Origin: Chloroflexota bacterium
Lineage (GTDB): Bacteria; Chloroflexota; UBA6077
Direction: 5' to 3'
DNA length: 27,411 nucleotides
Assembly (NCBI GenBank): GCA_021806765.1
Contig: JAJZQR010000040.1
Coordinates: 1 to 27,411, forward strand
Positions within the stretch are counted from its first letter, which is position 1. Each line of letters opens with the position of its first letter. This document shows, in pieces, positions 14,352 through 22,555 of the stretch. The position numbers were made by a program, and so were the translations under genes. Under the pieces are notes generated by a model. The model had not been told where the DNA came from, searched no databases, and worked only from the letters and a program-made list of their open reading frames with translations.

Positions 14352-15115
14352 TGGATCGCCCGTTCATATCGCTGGTAGTCCCGGCTTACAACGAGCAGGG
14401 AAGGCTTCCAGCCACGATGAAGAAACTGCGGGAGTACCTGACTCGCCAGAGCTTCAGCTACGAGGTGCTGGTGGTAGACGACGGCAGCCACGACGGCACC
14501 GCGGCCCTGGTGGAGGAGGCCATGGCGGACTTCCCCGGCCTGCGGCTGCTGCGAGAGCCCCACCGGGGCAAGGGCCACGCCGTCCGCCAGGGGATGCTGG
14601 CTGCGGAAGGGCGCTACGTCATGTTTTGCGACGCCGACTTCTCCATGCCCGTGGAGGAGGTGCCCCGCTTCCCCGAGGCTATGCGGGAATCCTACGATAT
14701 CGCCATCGCCTCCCGAGAGGTGAAGGGGGCGAGGAGGATCGGCGAGCCGAAGCATCGCCATCTGATGGGTAGGGTCTTCAACCTGATCGTGCGGGTCCTG
14801 GCTGTACGTGGTCTCCAGGACACCCAGTGCGGCTTCAAGTGCTTCAGCAGGGAGTCGGCGCAGAAGATCTTTCGGATGCAGGTCATCGACGGTTTCGGTT
14901 TCGACGTAGAGGTGCTGTACATAGCCCGGAAGCTGGGGATCGCAATTACGGAAGTGCCCGTAAGCTGGTATTATTCTCCCAGCAGCAGGGTAGATCCGGT
15001 TCGCGACACCCTGCGCATGTTCAACGACGTGCTGCAGGTGAGAAGCAACGATCGCCGCGGGCTGTACGAACCGGCGGCGAATCCAGAGGGAACCAAGGCC
15101 ACGGCCGCCGAGTGA
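14351..15115 (+). CDS. Dolichyl-phosphate glucosyltransferase-like family 2 glycosyltransferase
   Basis: The 254-residue protein resembles ALG5/DPM1-type enzymes that move a sugar from a nucleotide donor to polyprenyl phosphate. Motifs are LVVPAYNEQGRLPATMKKL (8-26), VVDDGSHDGT (41-50), RGKGHAV (72-78), and DAD (94-96). QCGFKCF and an FGFDVE segment lie further on, as in this group. No C-terminal membrane segments are seen. The ATG at 14351 shares its A with the stop of the previous gene (TGATG), with GAGAGG just upstream; a GTG at 14348 is an alternative. It is the last gene of the DUF218-GT2-GT2 operon. Its product could supply the polyprenyl-linked sugar used by a GT-C enzyme such as the DUF2142 protein, but that link is inference. 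Confidence 0.88.
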   Translation: MDRPFISLVVPAYNEQGRLPATMKKLREYLTRQSFSYEVLVVDDGSHDGTAALVEEAMADFPGLRLLREPHRGKGHAVRQGMLAAEGRYVMFCDADFSMPVEEVPRFPEAMRESYDIAIASREVKGARRIGEPKHRHLMGRVFNLIVRVLAVRGLQDTQCGFKCFSRESAQKIFRMQVIDGFGFDVEVLYIARKLGIAITEVPVSWYYSPSSRVDPVRDTLRMFNDVLQVRSNDRRGLYEPAANPEGTKATAAE

Positions 15116-15173
15116 GGACTGAGGGATGAGGACTGGGGACTGAGTTCAGTATACCACTCAGTCCTCAGTCCTG
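15114..15173. repeat. Degenerate GGACTGAG repeat with hairpin potential
   Basis: Three tandem-like copies of a GGACTGAG-type unit (about 15116-15144) face the complementary CTCAGTCCTCAGTCC (15157-15171). The whole can fold back as an imperfect stem. It starts at the stop of the last glycosyltransferase gene and may act as its terminator. Confidence 0.5.
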
Positions 15174-15220
15174 GCTGCAACGGTCTAAGCCTCTGGCCTG
15201 AGATCGCGTGCACAATCCGC

Positions 15221-15299
15221 CGTCATGCCCGCGCAGGCGGGCATCCAGGGTCCTGTCCGCGCGGTGGTGCCCTGGACCCCCGCTTTCGCGGGGGTGACG
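15221..15299. repeat. REP-like inverted repeat with two CCCGC hairpins
   Basis: A left half CGTCATGCCCGC...GGCATCCAGGG (15221-15250) faces a right half CCCTGGACCCCCGC...GGGGGTGACG (15270-15299). Each half has its own stem: GCCCGC/GCGGGC, and CCCCCGC/GCGGGGG with loop TTT. The outer ends match in reverse complement with two mismatches over 12 bases. This is the widespread CGTCATxCCCGC type of dispersed palindrome. It lies in the gap 15116-15350, which shows no gene. Confidence 0.75.
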
Positions 15300-15350
15300 A
15301 AGGGCAGACTATCTGGGGCCAGCTGCATAGCAAACAAGGATTAGTGAGCA

Positions 15351-16985
15351 ATGAGCGAGCGTATCTTTATCGGGGTTGCCTGGCCCTACGCCAACGGCCC
15401 CCTCCATCTGGGACACCTGGCCGGGGCGCTACTGCCGCCCGACATCTTCGCCCGGTTCCATCGGCTGAAGGGGAACCAGGTGCTGATGGTCTCCGGTTCC
15501 GATCAGCACGGCACGCCCATCACCCTGCGGGCCGAGCGGGAGGGCAAGAGCCCTCGGGAGGTCGCCGACTTCTACCACGAGCAGTTCGTGGAGAATATCA
15601 AGACCATCGGGATCAGCTACGACCTCTACACCAAGACGACCACCGAGAACCACTACGAGGTGGTTCAGGACCTCTTCCTCGGCCTGCTGAAGAACGGCTA
15701 CGTCGAGAAAGCGGAGATGCACTCGCCCTACTGCACTACCTGCAACCGCTTCCTGCCGGACCGGTACGTAGAGGGAACCTGCCCCCACTGTGGTTTCACG
15801 GAGGCCCGAGGGGACCAGTGCGACAACTGCGGGAAGACCCTGGACCCCACCGACCTGATAAACCCACGGTGCAAGTTCCACGGGACCACCCCCGAGATCC
15901 GGCCCACGGAGCACTTCTTCCTGAAGCTGTCCAAGCTGAACGAGCGGCTGTTGGAGTGGGTGAAGCCGAAGACCTACTGGCGGCCCAACGTCTACAACTT
16001 CACCATGAACATGCTCCAGGAGGGCCTCAAGGATAGGCCCATCACCCGGGACATCGAGTGGGGCGTACCGATCCCGCTGCCCGGCTACGATAGCAAGCGG
16101 ATCTACGTCTGGTTCGACGCCGTGACGGGCTACCTCTCGGCCAGCATCGAGTGGGCCAAGCTGCGGGGGGAGCCGGATAAGTGGAGGGAGTGGTGGCAGC
16201 AGCCCTGCCGGTCCTACTACTTCATCGGTAAGGACAACATACCCTTCCACGCCATCATCTGGCCGGCTATGCTGATGGGCTACGGAGGGCTCAACCTGCC
16301 CTACGACGTGCCCGCCAACGAGTACCTGAACCTGGAGGGTGGGAAGTTCTCCACCAGCCGGGGGTGGGCGGCCTGGCTGCCCGACATGCTGGCTCAGTAC
16401 GATCCGGATCCGATCCGGTACATGCTGACCATCAACATGCCGGAGACACGGGACACCGACTTCTCCATGGCGGAGTTCATCCGCCGCAACAACGACGAAC
16501 TGGTGGCCACCTACGGCAACCTGGTCCACCGGACCCTCACCTTCCTCCAGCGATACCTGGAGGGCAAGGTGCCCGAGGTGGGCCCCGACTACGAGGGCGA
16601 CGAGGAACTGACCCGCCGCATCGAGGAGACCTTCGAGACCGTGGGCGATCTGCTGGAGGGGGCTCACTTCAAGGACTCCTTGAAGGAAGTGATGACCCTG
16701 GCCCAGTTCGGCAATCGCTACCTGGAGGAGAAGGCCCCCTGGAAGCAGCGGAAGGAGAACCCCGAGGCGATGGCCGCCACCATGTACGAGTGTCTGCGGC
16801 TGGTGGATTCCCTGAAGGTGCTGACCTATCCCTATCTGCCTCACTCGGCGGAGAAGCTGCACGGCTTGCTGGGCTACAGCGACGACCTGCTGGGCCACGG
16901 CTGGAGGTCTTCCGTCCCGCCTCAGGGAAGGAAGCTGCCCGAGCCCAGCCCGCTCTTCACCAAGCTCGAGCTACCCGAGGCGTGA
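15351..16985 (+). CDS. metG: Methionyl-tRNA synthetase
   Basis: The 544-residue class I synthetase charges tRNA(Met). The Rossmann core opens with VAWPYANGPLHLGHLAG, whose HLGH (19-22) is the HIGH motif. The inserted zinc region has pairs C128xxC131, C144xxC147, C157xxC160 and C174xxH177, enough for two zinc knuckles. Signature IYVWFDAVTGYLSA and the DNIPFHAIIWPA segment follow. The second catalytic motif is KFSTS (332-336) in place of KMSKS. The anticodon-binding helical domain fills the C-terminus. The tRNA-binding EMAP-II-like extension of longer forms is absent, which is common. AAGGA precedes the ATG. Flanking gaps hold hairpin repeats, so it may be a single-gene transcript. No T-box leader was recognised upstream. 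Confidence 0.97.
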   Translation: MSERIFIGVAWPYANGPLHLGHLAGALLPPDIFARFHRLKGNQVLMVSGSDQHGTPITLRAEREGKSPREVADFYHEQFVENIKTIGISYDLYTKTTTENHYEVVQDLFLGLLKNGYVEKAEMHSPYCTTCNRFLPDRYVEGTCPHCGFTEARGDQCDNCGKTLDPTDLINPRCKFHGTTPEIRPTEHFFLKLSKLNERLLEWVKPKTYWRPNVYNFTMNMLQEGLKDRPITRDIEWGVPIPLPGYDSKRIYVWFDAVTGYLSASIEWAKLRGEPDKWREWWQQPCRSYYFIGKDNIPFHAIIWPAMLMGYGGLNLPYDVPANEYLNLEGGKFSTSRGWAAWLPDMLAQYDPDPIRYMLTINMPETRDTDFSMAEFIRRNNDELVATYGNLVHRTLTFLQRYLEGKVPEVGPDYEGDEELTRRIEETFETVGDLLEGAHFKDSLKEVMTLAQFGNRYLEEKAPWKQRKENPEAMAATMYECLRLVDSLKVLTYPYLPHSAEKLHGLLGYSDDLLGHGWRSSVPPQGRKLPEPSPLFTKLELPEA

Positions 16986-17042
16986 GGTGAACCCGTACTC
17001 CCAGCCGGACAACATCCTTTAGCAGGCGAGTACCCGGGCCAT

Positions 17043-17095
17043 GTAACGTCGGGGCTTGTCCCCGACGGGTTACCCGTCGCCCACAAGGGGCGACG
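17043..17095. repeat. Pair of adjacent hairpin repeats
   Basis: GTCGGGG/CCCCGAC (17048-17066) is framed by GTAAC (17043-17047) and GTTAC (17069-17073). Two bases later CGTCGCCC/GGGCGACG (17075-17095) follows and runs into GCTAC. The build (short GTA...TAC ends around a GC stem) resembles other palindromes in the window. They lie between metG and the DUF2142 gene and may stop metG transcription. Confidence 0.7.
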
Positions 17096-17141
17096 CTACA
17101 AAGACGCCTTACCCTGCGTTACTCCCCAGCGTGAGGCCCCC

Positions 17142-18482
17142 TTGAAGAAGTCGCATTCCTACGGAAACGTCCGGCAGACCCTCGCCACCGTGGTGATCCT
17201 GTGGGTGATCGTGGTAGCCGGGGTGGTCCTGGCGGGCGGGTACGCCCTGGGCGTGCCCCCCTGGAATGCCCCCGACGAGCCCGCCCACTACAACTACATC
17301 CGCTACATCGCTACAACCAGGGAATTGCCTGAGCTTAAGCCCGGGGATTGGAACGCCGAGCTGCTGGAGCGGCTGAAGAGCACCAGGTTCCCGAAAGGGC
17401 AATCGGTAGATTCTGTCGCCTACGAGAGCCACCAGCCCCCCGCCTTTTACCTGCTGGCCACCCCGGTCTATGACGCCACCGCTCGCTTCCCTCTGGAGGA
17501 GCGGGTGAGAGTGCTGAGGCTGCTGTCGGTGGCCCTCTCGGGGATCACCGTCATCTTCGCCTTCCTGTTGGTTCGGTCGATCTTCCCCCAGGAGCTACCC
17601 CTGCAGCTGGCTGTGACGGGCTTCATCGCCTTCCTGCCGATGCGCAGCGCCATAGCCGGCAGCATCAGCAACGACGCCCTGACCGAGCTGGTGGCGACCG
17701 TGCTGCTGCTGATGATGGTTCGCATCCTCCGCACCGGCCTCGGCAAGGGATCGGCTCTCCTGCTGGGCCTTCTGTTGGGGGTGGCCCTCCTGACCAAGAT
17801 GACCGTCTACGGCTATGTTCCCCTGGCGCTGGGGGTGGCGTTGGTCGCACCCAGACAGGGGAAGAACGGCGAATCCTCCCGTCTCCGGCTCCCGGGGCTC
17901 GCCCTGCTGGTCGCCCTGCTGGTGAGCGGCTGGTGGTTCGTGAGGAACGGGATGCTCTACGGCACCACCGACATCTTCGGCCTGCAGAGGCACGATCAGG
18001 TGGTGGTGGGCCAGCCCCGCTTCGAGCATCTGGACGCGGGCACGATCAGCTACTTCACCACCACCCTGTTCCAGAGCTTCTGGGGGCAGTTTGGCTGGAT
18101 GGGGATCCTGATGGACGGGCAGGTCTACTTCGTTCTGAAGCTGATCACCCTCCTGGCGGCCTTCGGGTTGCTCCTCTTCCTGATCAGGGTCGTTCTGGGG
18201 AAAGGGTCCCTCACCCCCCACCAGAAGAGTTCCCTATCCCTGATGGGGCTGGCACTCGCCGTGGTGGTGGCCCAGCTGATCTATTACAACCTTTCCTTCG
18301 TCCAGGCCCAGGGGCGGTACCTGTACCCAGCCCTGTTGCCTGTCGCTCTCTTCTTCGTCCTGGGTATCAGGGAATTGATGGCCCCCATCCACGACCGTCT
18401 GCTGCTCACGCTCTCGGTAGGATCGCTGGCGCTGCTGGATCTCGTCTGCCTGACCCGCTACGTCATCCCCTACTTCAGGTAG
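17142..18482 (+). CDS. DUF2142-family membrane protein, probable GT-C glycosyltransferase
   Basis: The 446-residue protein has about ten to twelve hydrophobic segments. Family marks are WNAPDEPAHYNYIRYI (about 44-59), with the acidic pair DE in the first outside loop expected of GT-C enzymes, then ESHQPPAFYLLATPVYD, and near the end FVQAQGRYLYPALLPVALFF. Such proteins are thought to use polyprenyl-phosphate sugars on the outer face of the membrane, but few DUF2142 members have been tested. The TTG start has GAGG about 7 bases upstream; no ATG lies near the N-terminus. It is followed by a hairpin at its stop codon, and pepA starts 112 bases later. A partner for the polyprenyl-sugar synthase at 14351 is possible. 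Confidence 0.8.
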   Translation: MKKSHSYGNVRQTLATVVILWVIVVAGVVLAGGYALGVPPWNAPDEPAHYNYIRYIATTRELPELKPGDWNAELLERLKSTRFPKGQSVDSVAYESHQPPAFYLLATPVYDATARFPLEERVRVLRLLSVALSGITVIFAFLLVRSIFPQELPLQLAVTGFIAFLPMRSAIAGSISNDALTELVATVLLLMMVRILRTGLGKGSALLLGLLLGVALLTKMTVYGYVPLALGVALVAPRQGKNGESSRLRLPGLALLVALLVSGWWFVRNGMLYGTTDIFGLQRHDQVVVGQPRFEHLDAGTISYFTTTLFQSFWGQFGWMGILMDGQVYFVLKLITLLAAFGLLLFLIRVVLGKGSLTPHQKSSLSLMGLALAVVVAQLIYYNLSFVQAQGRYLYPALLPVALFFVLGIRELMAPIHDRLLLTLSVGSLALLDLVCLTRYVIPYFR

Positions 18483-18498
18483 CTATCCACTGATAGCT
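18481..18498 (+). terminator. Hairpin at the DUF2142 stop codon
   Basis: AGCTATC (18481-18487) and GATAGCT (18492-18498) form a 7-bp stem with a 4-base loop, overlapping the TAG stop. The following GTCAGCTTTCAGCC resembles a decayed further copy of the same repeat unit. Weak as an intrinsic terminator. Confidence 0.4.
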
Positions 18499-18594
18499 GT
18501 CAGCTTTCAGCCTCCCTTTCCCGATTGGCCGCAGATGTAGTATCGTGGTCTGCGGCACCGGATCGAATTGGACAACGTAGGGCGGGGGTGACAT

Positions 18595-20112
18595 ATGGAG
18601 ATCCTGACTCAACAAGGGTCCGTAACCGAAGTTCAGACCCCCCTCCTGGCCGTGAACCTCTTCGAAGGGGTGACGGCACCGGGCGGGGCCACGGGCGCCA
18701 TCGACAGGGCGATGGGGGGCTTAATCACCCGGCTGATCGCCGAGGGGGAGATCAAGGGGAAGCAGGACGAGATCACCCTCCTCCACACTCAAGGTAAGAT
18801 CCCGGCCCAGAGGGTGGCGGTGGTAGGCCTGGGCTCCAGGGAGAAGTTCGACCTGGACGCCATCCGGAGAGCCTCCGGAAGCCTCCTGAAGAGGGCCAGA
18901 GACCTCGGGATCACCAGCTACTACACCATCGTCCACGGTGCGGGGGCCGGGGGGTTAGAGACCGGCGATTGCGCCCAGGCCATCGTGGAGGGCGCCGTCC
19001 TCGCCTCCTACGGCTACAAGCAGTTCAAGACCACCAAGCAGCCGCCGGCCGTGGACCGCATGACCTTCGTGGAGGCCGACGCCGGCAAGATCGCCCGGAT
19101 TGAGGAGGGAGCACGCCTGGGCCAGGTCTACGCCCAGGCATCGGTGACGGCCAGGGACTTGGCCGCCACACCGCCGAATCTGATGTACCCACAGCTGCTG
19201 GCCGAGCGGGCGCAGCAGATAGCGGCCCAGTACGCCATGTCCTGCGAGGTGCTGGGTTCCGAGGAGATGGAGCGGCTGGGCATGGGGGCGATCCTCGCCG
19301 TGGGCCAGGGGAGCGTCCACCCGCCCCGTATGGCCCTCATCAGGTACCAGGGCGACCCGAACAGCCAGAGGCTGCTGGCCATCGTGGGTAAGGGGATCAC
19401 CTTCGACAGCGGCGGCATCTCCATAAAGCCCTCCGAGAACATGGATAGGATGAGGTACGACAAGTCCGGGGCCGCCGCAGTGCTCGGGACTATGCAGGCC
19501 CTGGCCGAACTGAAGGTGAAGGCCAACGTCCTGGGCGTCATCGCTGCGGCGGAGAACCTCCCCGGCGGCCAGTCCTTCCGTCCCGGCGACATCTTGACGG
19601 CCCTCAACGGCAAGACCATCGAGGTGATCAGCACCGACGCCGAGGGCCGGCTGGTGCTGGCCGACGCCCTGGCCTACGCCCTCGAACAGGGGGCCGACAC
19701 CCTGGTGGACATCGCCACGCTGACGGGGGGAGTGGGGGTAGCCCTCGGGACCGGCGGCGCCGGGGTAATGGGCAACGACGATACCCTCATCCAGCAACTT
19801 CGTGAAGCGGGGGACCGCACGGGAGAGAGGTTGTGGCAACTGCCCATCTGGGAAGACTACCTCTGGGAGCAGGTGAAGAGCGAGTTCGCCGACATCAAGA
19901 ACACGGGGGGCCGCCTGGGCTCCTCTCCGGTAGGCGGCCTGTTCCTCGCCCAGTTCGTCGGCAAAGCCCGATGGGCCCACCTGGACATCGCGGCAACCGC
20001 GTGGGTCGATAGCGATCACCCCGCCCTGCCCAAGTCCTACATACCCAGGGGCCCCACCGGCTTCGGCGCCCGTCTGCTGCTCGACTTCATCCGAAAGGGA
20101 GCGGAGGGGTAA
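18595..20112 (+). CDS. pepA: Leucyl aminopeptidase (M17, cytosol aminopeptidase)
   Basis: The 505-residue enzyme is a two-metal M17 peptidase that removes N-terminal residues from peptides in the cytoplasm and normally forms hexamers. Metal ligands and catalytic residues are all present: K266 and D271 in VGKGITFDSGG, K278, D289 in MRYDKSG, and D348, E350 and R352 in STDAEGRL. The less conserved N-terminal domain spans about 1-170, with the family link SVTARDLAATPPNLMYPQLL at 183-202. GGGGGTGA stands about 5 bases before the ATG. The flippase gene follows after 40 bases, and they may be co-transcribed. In some bacteria PepA also binds DNA, but nothing here shows that. Confidence 0.96.
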   Translation: MEILTQQGSVTEVQTPLLAVNLFEGVTAPGGATGAIDRAMGGLITRLIAEGEIKGKQDEITLLHTQGKIPAQRVAVVGLGSREKFDLDAIRRASGSLLKRARDLGITSYYTIVHGAGAGGLETGDCAQAIVEGAVLASYGYKQFKTTKQPPAVDRMTFVEADAGKIARIEEGARLGQVYAQASVTARDLAATPPNLMYPQLLAERAQQIAAQYAMSCEVLGSEEMERLGMGAILAVGQGSVHPPRMALIRYQGDPNSQRLLAIVGKGITFDSGGISIKPSENMDRMRYDKSGAAAVLGTMQALAELKVKANVLGVIAAAENLPGGQSFRPGDILTALNGKTIEVISTDAEGRLVLADALAYALEQGADTLVDIATLTGGVGVALGTGGAGVMGNDDTLIQQLREAGDRTGERLWQLPIWEDYLWEQVKSEFADIKNTGGRLGSSPVGGLFLAQFVGKARWAHLDIAATAWVDSDHPALPKSYIPRGPTGFGARLLLDFIRKGAEG

Positions 20113-20152
20113 GATCCAGCTCTCCTCTCGACAGACTCTGTTCGCACTGCTG

Positions 20153-21688
20153 ATGGCAGCCAGCGTCCTCCTGGCGGTGCTGGCTGCTGCCGCGTTGCTG
20201 CGCTACCGCCCGGGTCGCGAGGGCTCCGCCTTCCAGAAGGTGGCCAAGAACTCCCTCTTCCCCATGACCACCTCCTTCTTAAACAAGTTCCTGGACATGG
20301 GCTTCGCCGTCTACATGTTCCGGGTGCTGGGCGCCGAGGGGGTGGGCAGCTATGCTTTCGCCCAGGTGGTGCTGGGCTATCTGGATATCCTGGCCAACTT
20401 CGGCCTGGGCACCCTCCTGACCCGAGAGGTGGCCCGAGAGCACGGTAGCGCCAACCGCTATCTGGGAAACACCCTGATCCTACGAGTGGCCCTGTGGACG
20501 GGATCACTGCCCCTGGTAGCCCTGTTGCTGGGGCCGGCGGCGGGTCCTATGGGCATTACCCCGGAGGTGGCCCTGGCCATCCTGCTGCTGGTGGCGGGCC
20601 TACTCCCCTCCCTGGTGGCCTCCACCCTGACCTCTCTCTTCCAGGCCTACGAACGGTTCGAGTACCCGGCCATGGTCACGGTCCTCACCACCTTACTCAA
20701 GATAGGGCTTGGGGTTCTGGCTCTGGCAGCGGGATGGGGCTTCGTGGGGCTGGCCGGGGTCTCGGTGGTGGTGAACCTGGCCACCGTGGCGATGCTGGCA
20801 GTCCTTGTGGTATCGGTTCTGGGGGTCACGTCTGGTAGAGACGCGACATGTCGCGTCTCTACAGCCTCTGCCTGGAAGATGCTGAAGCTCTCGTATCCCT
20901 TGATGCTGAACAACCTGCTGAACTCCGTCTTCTACCGGGTAGACAGCCTGATGCTGATGCCGATGGCCGGGAGCCTGGCCCTCGGATGGTACAGCACGGC
21001 CTACAAGTTCATCGACGGTCTGGGGATCATCTCCTCCAGCTTCACCCTGGCCCTCTTCCCTCTGCTCTCCCAGTACGCCCACTCCTCCAGGGCCTCCCTG
21101 GCCCGGGCCTTCAGTCTCGCCCTGAAGCTGCTCTTGATGGTGAGCCTGCCCATCAGCGTCGGCATCACCTTGATCGCACCGGAGATCATCCTGCTGTTCG
21201 CCGGCCCCGATTACCTGCCTAACTCGGCCATGGCGCTGCAGGTGCTGATCTGGTTCCTGCCCTTCAGCTTCCTCAACGGTGTCACCCAGTACCTGTTGAT
21301 CGCCATCAACCAGCAGCGATTCCTCACCTTCAGCTTCCTGGTGGCGACGGCCTTCAACCTGGCGGCCAACCTGCTGCTGATACCGCTCCTGGGCTACCTG
21401 GGGGCAGCCCTCACCACCGTTGCCTCCGAGTGGATCCTGATGATACCCTTCTGGTACTGCGTGCGACGCAACCTGCCCCCCATCCCCGTGGTGCATCTGG
21501 CCTGGCGACCGGTAGTGGCCTCGGCGATCATGGGACTGGAGGTGTGGGCACTCCGGGACTGGAGCCTCCCCGTGGCGGTCCTCCTGGCCCCCCTCATCTA
21601 CGCAGCGGCGTTGCTGGCGCTGCGCAGCTTCGACCAGGAGGAACTGGCGCTGCTGGCCGGAGCGCTGCCCTGGCGGCGCAAGGCATAG
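20153..21688 (+). CDS. Wzx-like polysaccharide flippase, interrupted by an in-frame palindrome
   Basis: The 511-residue protein has about 12-14 hydrophobic segments. It opens its family region with NSLFPMTTSFLNKFLDMGFA and VYMFRVLGAEGVGSYAFAQV, as in MOP-superfamily polysaccharide exporters. These flip lipid-linked sugar units across the membrane. The central loop, residues about 227-240 (SGRDATCRVSTAS), is encoded by a perfect 28-bp palindrome at 20835-20862. The frame continues on both sides, so the protein may still work. No ribosome site stands before the ATG at 20153. The frame stays open back to pepA, reading KIQLSSRQTLFALL just before that ATG, with GGAGG at 20103-20107 but no standard start codon, so the true start is uncertain. 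Confidence 0.85.
   Translation: MAASVLLAVLAAAALLRYRPGREGSAFQKVAKNSLFPMTTSFLNKFLDMGFAVYMFRVLGAEGVGSYAFAQVVLGYLDILANFGLGTLLTREVAREHGSANRYLGNTLILRVALWTGSLPLVALLLGPAAGPMGITPEVALAILLLVAGLLPSLVASTLTSLFQAYERFEYPAMVTVLTTLLKIGLGVLALAAGWGFVGLAGVSVVVNLATVAMLAVLVVSVLGVTSGRDATCRVSTASAWKMLKLSYPLMLNNLLNSVFYRVDSLMLMPMAGSLALGWYSTAYKFIDGLGIISSSFTLALFPLLSQYAHSSRASLARAFSLALKLLLMVSLPISVGITLIAPEIILLFAGPDYLPNSAMALQVLIWFLPFSFLNGVTQYLLIAINQQRFLTFSFLVATAFNLAANLLLIPLLGYLGAALTTVASEWILMIPFWYCVRRNLPPIPVVHLAWRPVVASAIMGLEVWALRDWSLPVAVLLAPLIYAAALLALRSFDQEELALLAGALPWRRKA
20835..20862. repeat. Perfect 28-bp palindrome inside the flippase gene
   Basis: The left half GTAGAGACGCGACA is followed directly by its exact reverse complement, with no spacer. 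It lies between the two halves of the flippase coding sequence and adds an arginine-, threonine- and serine-rich loop without breaking the frame. Palindromes of the GTAGAGACG type are known as dispersed repeats in some bacteria; I cannot verify a family here. Confidence 0.85.
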
Positions 21689-21706
21689 AGAGAGCGAAGA
21701 CCAACC

Positions 21707-22552
21707 ATGAGACTGAGCCTCGAGCAACGGCTGCGACAGATCGACCGAAGGGGTTACCCCGCATACAAGGATCTGGCGGGGAGCTACGACTTCCCCGGCT
21801 ACGCCCTCTACCTGGACCACGTCCAGGGGGACCCCTTCGCCTCCCCCTCTACACTGCGGGTGCGGGTGCCCCAGCAGCAGGCCGGCTTCCCCGCCGAGCT
21901 GTTCGCCTCCCCCGTGCGGCGGGTCGCCCTGGAGGACTACGTCACCCGCCAGTTCGCCGCAGCCATCCGCCGCTACGTCAAGGGCAACCGGGGCACCGGC
22001 AAGTCGGGAATGGTGGCCGTGGACGTGGGGCGGCAGGAGATCCTGGAGCGGACCTCCTGCGTGGTGAACGACCAGTTCGTCGAGGTGCGCTTCTCCGCGG
22101 GGCTCCCCGCTGCCGGCCGGACGGTGCTGGGACAGGAGGCCTACGCCATGTTCTACCAGGAGATCCCCCAGTTGGTGAAGGCGGCCCTCTACTACGCCTC
22201 CCTGGATAGGGACGCCGTCCGCCGCCACGTGGAGGTTGCGGAGGACGCCCAGGCGTTGCGGGATCAACTGGAGGGTCGCGGCCTGGTGGCCTTCGTCGCC
22301 GAGGGGGCCATCCTCCCTCGAGAGAGCGGGATCAGTCCCCGACCGATGCGGGCGGATAGGGTGGTCAAGTTCGTCTCGCCCCCTGAGCTGCGGGTGGAGC
22401 TAACCGCTCCCAACCGGGGCATGGTCGCCGGCATGGGGGTCCCCAACGGGGTCACCCTGATCGTGGGAGGAGGCTACCACGGCAAGTCCACCCTCCTGTC
22501 GGCCCTGGAGATGGGGGTGTACGACCACATCCCCGGGGACGGTCGGGAGTAA
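21707..22552 (+). CDS. COG3044 ABC-class ATPase, N-terminal part up to an in-frame TAA
   Basis: These 281 codons encode the first half of a predicted ABC-class ATPase (PF09818/COG3044 type). After an N-terminal domain with GSYDFPGYALYLDHVQGDPF (26-45), the P-loop is GGGYHGKST (254-262). The reading then runs LLSALEMGVYDHIPGDGRE and meets TAA at codon 282. In this family the next residues are normally Y-V-V followed by (S/T)RADAVKIRAEDGR. The same frame continues after the stop with exactly that sequence, so TAA stands where a Tyr codon (TAC or TAT) is expected. GAGAG before the ATG is a modest ribosome site. On its own this part has Walker A but no Walker B. Function of the family is unknown. 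Confidence 0.85.
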   Translation: MRLSLEQRLRQIDRRGYPAYKDLAGSYDFPGYALYLDHVQGDPFASPSTLRVRVPQQQAGFPAELFASPVRRVALEDYVTRQFAAAIRRYVKGNRGTGKSGMVAVDVGRQEILERTSCVVNDQFVEVRFSAGLPAAGRTVLGQEAYAMFYQEIPQLVKAALYYASLDRDAVRRHVEVAEDAQALRDQLEGRGLVAFVAEGAILPRESGISPRPMRADRVVKFVSPPELRVELTAPNRGMVAGMGVPNGVTLIVGGGYHGKSTLLSALEMGVYDHIPGDGRE

Positions 22553-22555
22553 GTC

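Noticed and set aside
15116..15350. CRISPR-like array in the repeated intergenic DNA
   Set aside because: The units are palindromic, imperfect and not separated by unique spacers of even length; no cas gene is present.
22550..22552. Selenocysteine or pyrrolysine recoding at the ATPase stop
   Set aside because: The codon is TAA, while those systems use TGA and TAG, and the expected residue is Tyr.
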